Positions 11,801-20,800 of a DNA stretch of 24,152 bases are shown here, in pieces. Source of the DNA: Ophiothrix spiculata (Eukaryota > Echinodermata > Ophiuroidea > Amphilepidida > Ophiotrichidae); assembly GCA_000969725.1 (NCBI GenBank), contig JXSR01S035422.1. The stretch is one strand, 5' to 3'. The number at the start of each line of letters is the position of its first letter. Position 1 is the stretch's first letter. The notes under the pieces are model-generated. The model ran no database searches. It had not been told where the DNA came from and saw nothing but the letters and a program-made list of their open reading frames with translations. The position numbers and the translations under genes were made by a program.

Positions 11801-14800
11801 AAAACATTGACGCACCGAATAGAATCCTGGCTGATAATGGTAACTATGGTGATGTCGCTGTAGGATTCCCTGACCTTATGGTAAGATGTTTGTAATGGTA
11901 AGATGTTTGTATTTGAAAAGATAGCGCTTGATGCATGGGCATCCTTTCATTTTGAAGTGTGTGGGGGGGGGGTCCAGGTGGCGGAGCCCCTGGCGGGTGT
12001 CCAGTGGGTAGAGCCCCTTAGTGGGGTCCTGAAGCCCTAGCGCATTCCCTTTTGCATTCCAAGGGTGTTCCTAACACATATTTTTGTGGGTAATGTGAAG
12101 AAATTTGCAAATTAATCGTTTGTATTCAAAACGACATTTGATATTGTGTCCCCCACCCTTCAAAACGTGGGGGGGGGGGGGACGTGTCCCCCTGTCCCCC
12201 CCCTGAAATGACACCCATGGCTTGATGGATGCATACTCCAGTTTAAAGAATATGAACGGGGAATGTTGGTGGTCCAAAATAGATCTAAAATGGCATTGTT
12301 TTTTGTATTACCACTTGCCACTGGAGAAATAGAGTATATGAGCTGAGTTCATTTTGTCATGTGAGTGTAAGAAAGTTGTATCTGCAATAGCTGCCATTTG
12401 TCATAAATTTGAATGGCACGCTGTGGAATGTCCAGTCTTGGGTCAGTGGCTCTTGAAATGGTTCTTCAGGTGATGATGTCACCTGAAGAACCATTTCAAG
12501 AGCCACTGATATATGGGAGAGAAGTTTCGAGTGATTTTTCACATTATAGTGATAAGGTGTTTAATAAATATAACATAAGGCAGCCATTGTTGATATGACT
12601 TTCTTGCACTCATATGACGATCTCATGTTCTGTATCAGTAAATTTGTTGTGCATTTTGTTTGGAACCAAGAAGTTTACAAAGTTTTATCCTTTCGGCCAT
12701 ACTTGAGATTGCCTAGCTAGATTGGCCACAAACAAATGATTATGAAACTAACAGTGCTCAGTATAATATTTTCTGCATCTTTGATCTGTGCATACACTTC
12801 CTTTTAGGCTTGGCGTCCTAAGACAGTAGCTTGCCCGAGTGACATTTGTTCACCCTACCTAGGAAACTTCATTCCAATGAGAAGTGACATTCGCTTAACA
12901 AATATCAAGACATTTCCTCGCTACTCTTCAGATTGAATTGGAGAGAAGATCAATCCAAATATTCTTGTTTTTGTTTATTTAATAATCACTGCATTGCGAC
13001 ATGCACAAATGACATTCGCTTTCATCGATTTAAACAAAATGCTTATAATGAAAGTAACATTCGCTCTCCGTTTTAGCGAATATGTCAGATGATATATCAC
13101 GAGCGAATGTCACTCTGCCGAGCGAATGTCTTTGACTTTGAACGCAAAGCCTAAGCCTTTGACTAATCCATAATGTTGCACAAATGCAATTTTTGATAAA
13201 GCTATATGGTATTAAAATCATATAATTTACCTCTTTTGCCTTGATTTCACAGTCTGAAGTTGACGTCTACACTACTCCAAGACCATCCATACTAGACAGG
13301 AATGCCACTGAATCCAACGACCCTCTTGAAGCTTTCATGAGGAAATCCTCTACTCCTTCATTCAAGAGGGATATAAAACCTGTTATACTTCCAGAGGCTG
13401 GCCAAGTCATCAGATCAGTTCCTGTTGGTGCCGTACCTAAAGATGTCTTCCCTGAAAGTAAGTCAAGTCTAAATATTTAGCCATATTTGGAGTTGTTTTA
13501 TTACATAAAGTTTATAATGTGTTGAACATAAGCTAATATGAAATGGGTACTGGTTTGTTGAAAGATGCTAGGTTTGCCAAATAAACTTTCATTAAAGTTC
13601 ATCTGTATTGGTTGATATGGTTAAATGTCAAACTTTTGATCACAACACATATGTTATAACAAGATCCTTCATCTTTCATGAGTAAAAATGAGACCATTTC
13701 TCCAATCTTGACTTTAGAGGTATTCGACCTCAGAACAGACTCACATTGACCACCAGAAGTTTGTGTCTCCCTTGTCTCTGATGATTGTTGTCTGGGTCAA
13801 ACTAATGTACATGTATATTGCCTTCTTACCACTTAAAATGGATTTGTTACTGTTAAATTGAAGCAAAAACCAACCTTTACAACATTGTCAATGTAGCAGA
13901 GAAATCATAAAATGGCAAGTGGGGTATCTGCAATTAATATACAAGGTAATAATATTGTCTAAGTATCTAGTCTTTAAGGTCCGTATGCACAAAACAGGGC
14001 TAAAGTTAGTCCCGGACCAAGTGAAATTTGATTCCTTGAAAAATAACTTGTTTTCTGGAATCTGTGATAATTTATATCCTTGCTTAAAAATCTATTTTCA
14101 ATAATTTAACCATTTACCGTATTGTTCCTAATAATCGCCCACTGGGCAGCAACATTTCATGAGGGGTAAGCGATTATTAGAGACCAATTTTCAACATAAA
14201 AATTTGCACAAAATCGCTAAGTAAGCTTAACAATTACGGCAACTTACTGTTATATGGCCCCCGATAACCCGGAAGTACTGACAATTTTTCATCATTTCCG
14301 GGATCGCGACCTCATTGGTAGCGTTTCCTAAGACAGGAAAATGTTACAAAATCGAATGTTTTGTAACACTTCTCTTTGAAATTTTTTGGGGTGGGCGTTT
14401 AATAGAGAATGGGCGATTAATAGAAACAATACGGTATCTGTTTTGGAACATTAACATTTTTTTTCAGAAAGTCTTGGTTTAGTCTGGGACTAACTTTAAA
14501 CTTATTCCCAAACTAAACCATTTTTTGATTCTTATTTTATATTTTTGTTTTAAAACAGACAAATGAATCAAAAAGTTTCAGTTTAAATCAATAAACAAAA
14601 ACATAATTATTCGTAGATTTCTGTCAAAATATGTTATTATTCAAAATTTCAAAATTAGTTTGAGCCAAACTATAAGCTATTTGATGTAACTATAGTTCTG
14701 TTTTGTGAATACAGACCTAAGGGAACAAGTTTACGTTGAAACATCATTACTATCCACAATGAATGATTGAATGTGTGTATCCAGCCACTATTTCCATTAC

Positions 14801-17800
14801 ATTTTAATATTTAATTTCCTTCATTTATAGACAAAGTTCCCATCACTATAGCTACCTGTTTGGAGATTGCTGATCTTGGGGATCGCAAAGTCAGATACAT
14901 CCCTGTCCCAAGGTACGGTGAACAAAATACTTCTGTAACAAAAAATATTGCTAGTCAGGAAGCATGTAACTCATAGATATCACATAAAGAATTGGATGCT
15001 ACAAGAGATATGATGCTCATCTGTCTGTTAACAGAAGTTGTAAAATCAGTAATTGTACATTCAGGTTTTGTAGATTAAATATAAGATGGTTGTGACAAGA
15101 CCTAGGTCTACATATGACTCAATATTTCTTGTAGCTAGGCATTCAGAGTTGTTTTTTTCCCATTATCACTGTTTAGGTCCAGTTTACCACTAGCTATGTC
15201 GCTTTATGTATTGCCATGTTTGGAGGACCACTGATTTCAGGATTTCAAATTCTTATGATCAGTGTTGTTTTCAAATTATAGATTTTGTGTACAGACATAT
15301 AGATGATTCCATTGGATTCTAAACAACCTTGACCATGGATCTCATTTTTCTTGCTCTTTTTTCATCAACAGTCCATCCACCAATGTAAACAGACACATGC
15401 CATGGGCACCAGTAGCATCATCTGACCTCGCCATGGCAACCACACACAATGAGCACTTGGTTACCGTTGATGTATCCGGGTGTGTCCGTATCTGGGAGAC
15501 AGGAACCAAACAGCTAGGAAGGTCATTGGGTGAATGGCATAAGATGATTGGTGCTCAGGACAGCAGACCTATACAGGTAAAGGTCAATTTAAGGTTCAAA
15601 CTAAACCAGGGTTACGGGTTAGCAAGGTCATAGGGTGAATGGCATAAGATGATTGGTGCTCAGGACAGCAGACCTATACAGGTAAGGGTCAAAGTTCAAA
15701 CTAAACCAAGGTAAGGGTTAGCAAGGTCATTGGGTGAATGGCATAAGATGATTGGTGCTCAGGACAGCAGACCTATACAGGTAAGGGTCAGGGGCCGTAT
15801 TCATAAAGCACACTTAAGTGCAACTTTTTTAAGAGTTTCCCTTAAATCTGCTGAATTTTAAGACAAACTCTTAGAGTTACACTTAAATGAACAAATATTT
15901 AAGAGTTTCCCTTAACTCTTGTGATTTTAAGGGCAACTCTTAAGGGGACCTTGGAGCACCCTTAAGAGTTGCCCTTAAATCACATGGGTATTCTTTACTT
16001 ATATATTTCACAAAATTTTCTTTTTCATACAAGAAAACACATCCAGTGTGACTAAAGAGAGTCAGCTTAATCCTGTGAAATATTTTTTACAAATTATAGT
16101 TCATATTTTTGCACTTAAAATTACATTTAAAAAGAACGAAAATAACGCACTGCAATAAAGCAGAAATTGAGCTTTAAAGTTAAGGGAAACACTTAAGGTA
16201 AGTGAAACACTTAAGTGTTTCACTTACACTTACACTTAAGTGTAAAAGTTGCACTTAAGTGTAAGGGAGTTTTATGAATACGGCCCCAGGGGCCGTATTC
16301 ATAAAGCACACTTAGCTTAAGGGCAACTCTTGCACTTAATTCTTAAGAGTTCCCCTTAACTAAGTGAAACACTTAAGTGCATTAAATTCATGCACTTAAG
16401 TCATTTATGAATTTATTACACTTAAGTGTTTCCCTTAGGGCCAACAATAAACTTTGATGGCCAAGGCCAATATCCCCAATTTTTTCACACACCACAATTT
16501 TTGGAATAAATGGAGCCCATATTAAAAGCTGCATAAATCAAACAAAAACTCCAAATAATTAATATTAATAAATAAATAATTTTATGAAATGTTGAAAATG
16601 AATTGAAACTATAAATAGATTACAGCGCTTTCTGGTGGCCTACATCAACATATGTCGTTATTTTGGTTCACAATTTACGACATTTTAACAAATTGATTCA
16701 GATACAGTGAATAATAGGAATCTCATCAATTAACAATATCATTACCTACCAGAACCTAAAATATAATGCTGCTTGGTGTTTATTGGAGCTTACTTGGACC
16801 ACGGTGGTCAGCAAATACCGTGTGAAGACCGCTTAAAATAACAAATTAGGGAGGAATAGCACACTGTAAATCCCCTGCATTTTTTTATTTATTTATTGTT
16901 TTGAGATCATCAAGAAAAAATATAATTTTAAACATGTCTTAAACAACATTTGTCGCAGGTTGTGAATATGCAGTGGTTTTTTTTTCAAATTGGCATACTG
17001 TATAGCGGTATTTTTTGCGCTACATTAATTTTTGCGATTTTCGCGCTCAATTCGCCTAGCGGGAAAATAAATGTTGCGCGAAAAGTGGTGTTTTTATACC
17101 GCCGCATGTTAAATAAATCACAAGCGCGAAAATTAAAACACACGAAATGATTCAAAATTAGCTTTGCGTAAAAATTACTGATCGCGAAAATATCAGCGTT
17201 TATGTTCGTTTACTGTTCAATAATGAGCAAGATGGGCTGTTTAGACTAATAAAGATTCCTTTTCCTTATATTATTCAATTGATTAAAATTTGTTATTGTT
17301 TACCATGGAATTTTATGACAGATTGTAGATGTACCCTACATTCAGAAGTTCTTGGATAACATGTGTGTATTTTCACTTAATTAGAGAGCCTTTCTCATTT
17401 ATTTAAATCTTTTTGTCATAGATAACAAAGGAAAAGGAGCTTGGGAAAGAGATAACGTCCCCTCCTAAACATGGCAAGGTTGATCCTGGCAACACACCAC
17501 ATCATGGCGGAAACACATGGGCAGGTGGAACAGGTAAGTATGCTTTATCAGGATCCAGTCAGTGTTGCCAAAAAGTAAAAGCCCCAAATGACTTGAGCAG
17601 ACTTGAATGCCTCCATTTAAACACCAATGCTGACAACTTCATTACACTATACTCTTTAAACCTTGAAGTATGCAACAAGGAGACAATTTACACACATAAA
17701 CCAATATGACCATATGGGGAAGTAAATTAGTCTGTTCTTTCTCGAATCGTAATAACGTACCAAATCTCAATGAATATTCAAATTAACTTATTTTAAATGT

Positions 17801-20800
17801 TTTTTCCATGGAGTAGCACAAAATTAGCTAAAAATAATACTATAAAATCATAAATGATTCATGACAAAAAGTATAAATATGCAGTGCTTTGGTCAATTCT
17901 AATCAATCATTACGAGTACGTGTCTTACACAATACAAAAGCACCAGTTCATAATGTTGTGGAATACAAGGGACATGCTATGTATCATAACAGAGTCTGAC
18001 TGCTTGTTGCATACTGCAAGTTTATAGGCAATATGTGTTCAAGTCTTGTATCTCCCCTCAATATCTATTTCCTTTGGCAGGTGGTCAGGGTACAGCTGGT
18101 CTTGGTGGAGTTGGTGGTCCATATCGTCTTGATGCAGGACATGATGTCTTCCAAGTGTCAGACAAGGACAAGGCTAATGTCCCGCTAGAGGTAAATTCCC
18201 TAAAAATCCTAACTATTTTCTTGATATGTAAATATACATATACACATAACAACAAACTTTGAGAATAAACAAAATTGAATTTAATACTTTGTGGCAAAAC
18301 CAATTCTCCTCTAAATCTGATATCTGAAAAAAAGTTTTCATTGAATTGAGCAGAAAGTTAGTGCAAAGGCAAACTGAGTTCCAACTTGGAATAGAAAAAT
18401 GTAAGTTTCTTTTGTATGGTAAGCGTGCCATTTTTAGAGATACATATTTTGAAAAACACTGTTATTGTAAATGTGCAATGTATAAATTGTTTTTACTTGG
18501 ACTGTGGATGGAGAGTAGCATTATGTTAGACTGTAATATCAGGAAAAATGACAAAGACGACAAAATAGCTTTTATGCTATAAAATAGATATGGCAACTAG
18601 CTCATATTAATAATCCTTTATTAATTAAAAAAAATAACTACAAAAGAAGCCAAAATAAATGTCTAAGATTCTAAGTCTTGACACATCTTATGTTGATTCT
18701 TATAGATTCAAGCCGCTGGACTGTTATTTCATGGATTATGATATGTGATTTCTTAATAATATTATGCATCTTTTGTGTCTTCAATGTTGTTAGATTCAAG
18801 CAGCTGCAAGAGAGATGGCTCAGAAAGCATTCAGAGAGAGACTAAGAGAGATTGACATGTCTGAATACGACGCAGAGATGTATGAGAAATTTGCCGGCAA
18901 TGTCAGGAGACAGGTGAAATCGCTGAGGGTACTTCTGGATAGTTTACAGGTAATGTATGTTACTAAACCTCTTGAATACTAGGTCCATACATCTTGTTTT
19001 GGGTCAAATAGAGGAGACGTGTAAAAAGTAAATTTGACTATTTTTCTGTATGTGCGTTAACACTCAAATACAACTGCGCATGTATGTGTTTACGCATTGA
19101 TGTGTGTTTTACAAAAATTTGGGGAAGTAGTAAAAACTTCTGCATGGTACTATCATATCGCAAACTGAATTTGTTTGGAGAAGTATTACAAAATACTGTC
19201 TCTCGGTTTTGGATAATCGATCATCCAACACGTCTGGAACAGTATTTGCGATACTTCATCTTAAACCATGTTGTATTTGTTTACTACTTGATATTGTTTA
19301 CCAAATGTATAGTGATATATTTTGCCTTTTTTGTACATGTCTTTCAATTTGCATAGTTTTATTCCAGTGGAATATGCAAAATTGTCATAACTGAAGTTGA
19401 GTGATGAAAAGTTCTATATGGATGGGCATACACTTCAGTCATGCAGTCTTTAAAATGAGCTCCCCTTTTCGAGGGGTTTTTACACATTGACGCTTGTTGT
19501 AGTACGCAACCCACTGCAATTAACACAGTTGGATGTGATTGGTTGTTACCTCGATTATCACGCCAAGTCCTTGTCACTGGGAAAAATTGACCATGAGGAT
19601 CGTCATGCATCAGCTTTGTCAGTTTTAAATTCTGAATTAAGCGTATGCACATATTGCGTATAGAAGCTCGATTGTTTGAATATTCTGGATGTGATTTTCA
19701 GGGAGCTTATTTAGGAGAGTTAGAGTTTATGTTAAGTGGTAGATGCTACCTGTTTGAACATGTCTTAATCTAAGAGGCATATATACTATAGAAGAGCATG
19801 TGTTTTCATGTTGAACCTATAACAAAGTTGTTTGTATTTTGATTAGACCAAAAAAAAATGGAACTCTGTCTCAGCTTCCTTAGGCCCAAAACCCTAAGCA
19901 CTATGCGGTTTGTTTGTGGTTTTTTTTCAGTCAAAAAGGCTATATGCTACGCGGAAATCTTTTTTTATTATGATTTTAGGTCACTATTTTTTTTTGGCTG
20001 CTTTGCGGCCAAATTTTTTCCTATTTTTTTATCTCTCGATGTAAGAAAAAAAATAAAGAAGCAAAAAATCTCCTGAAAACCAAAAAAAAAGAAAAGAAAT
20101 CCGGTAAAAACCCTATGCGCACGGGAAGCTGAGACAGAGATCTTTTTTTCTTTGGCATTAACTCCCTCCATTTTCATATTTACCATTATTGTAATAGTAA
20201 CTTTTAACTTGTAATGTTTACATTGATGTGACAACTTGTGACAAGTTTTGACAAGTTGTATGATAAATTAGAATAGACTTTACGGAAAACACAGATACAC
20301 TTTATTAGTTACACCCTTTTACTCATGCAGTACAGAATAGTACTTCTGCACCCAGGTATGTGTTTAGATAATGTTGTTACTGTTGATTATGCGCTAAGTT
20401 TGAATATTTATTGCATACAGGCAAAAGGAAAAGAACGTCAGTGGTTGAAGCATCAACCATCTGGGGAACTTGATGAAGGGAAACTGATTGAAGGTTTGAC
20501 AGGAGAGAAGGCCATCTACAAGAGAAGGGGTGACAAGGAACCTGAGGTAAGGGCTTGTGGTGTGGAGGTGTGCCTAGCTAATTATAATAAGGCTGATGAG
20601 ACAAATTGGTATCAGCTATCCGGAGCACTGGATAGAGGGAATAGAGGGATGGTGAGTGAAGGTCTGACTGGAGAGAGGTCGATTTTGAAGTGGTGACAAA
20701 GGAATCTTGAGCTTAAAGAGTTGGTGGTGGTCACTACTCAGCTGATAACAAATGCCAATGGTTGAAGCATCAATAAGACTGGGTCAAGGATGGCTTATGG

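Noticed and set aside
16950-17150. 66-codon ORF with a possible membrane segment
   Set aside because: It lies over the CpG-rich repeat block in an intron, with no family resemblance.
20325-20696. 123-codon continuous ORF around exon 13
   Set aside because: Only the middle (20421-20546) is exon. The extensions cross a clear acceptor and donor, and the downstream part is exon echo.
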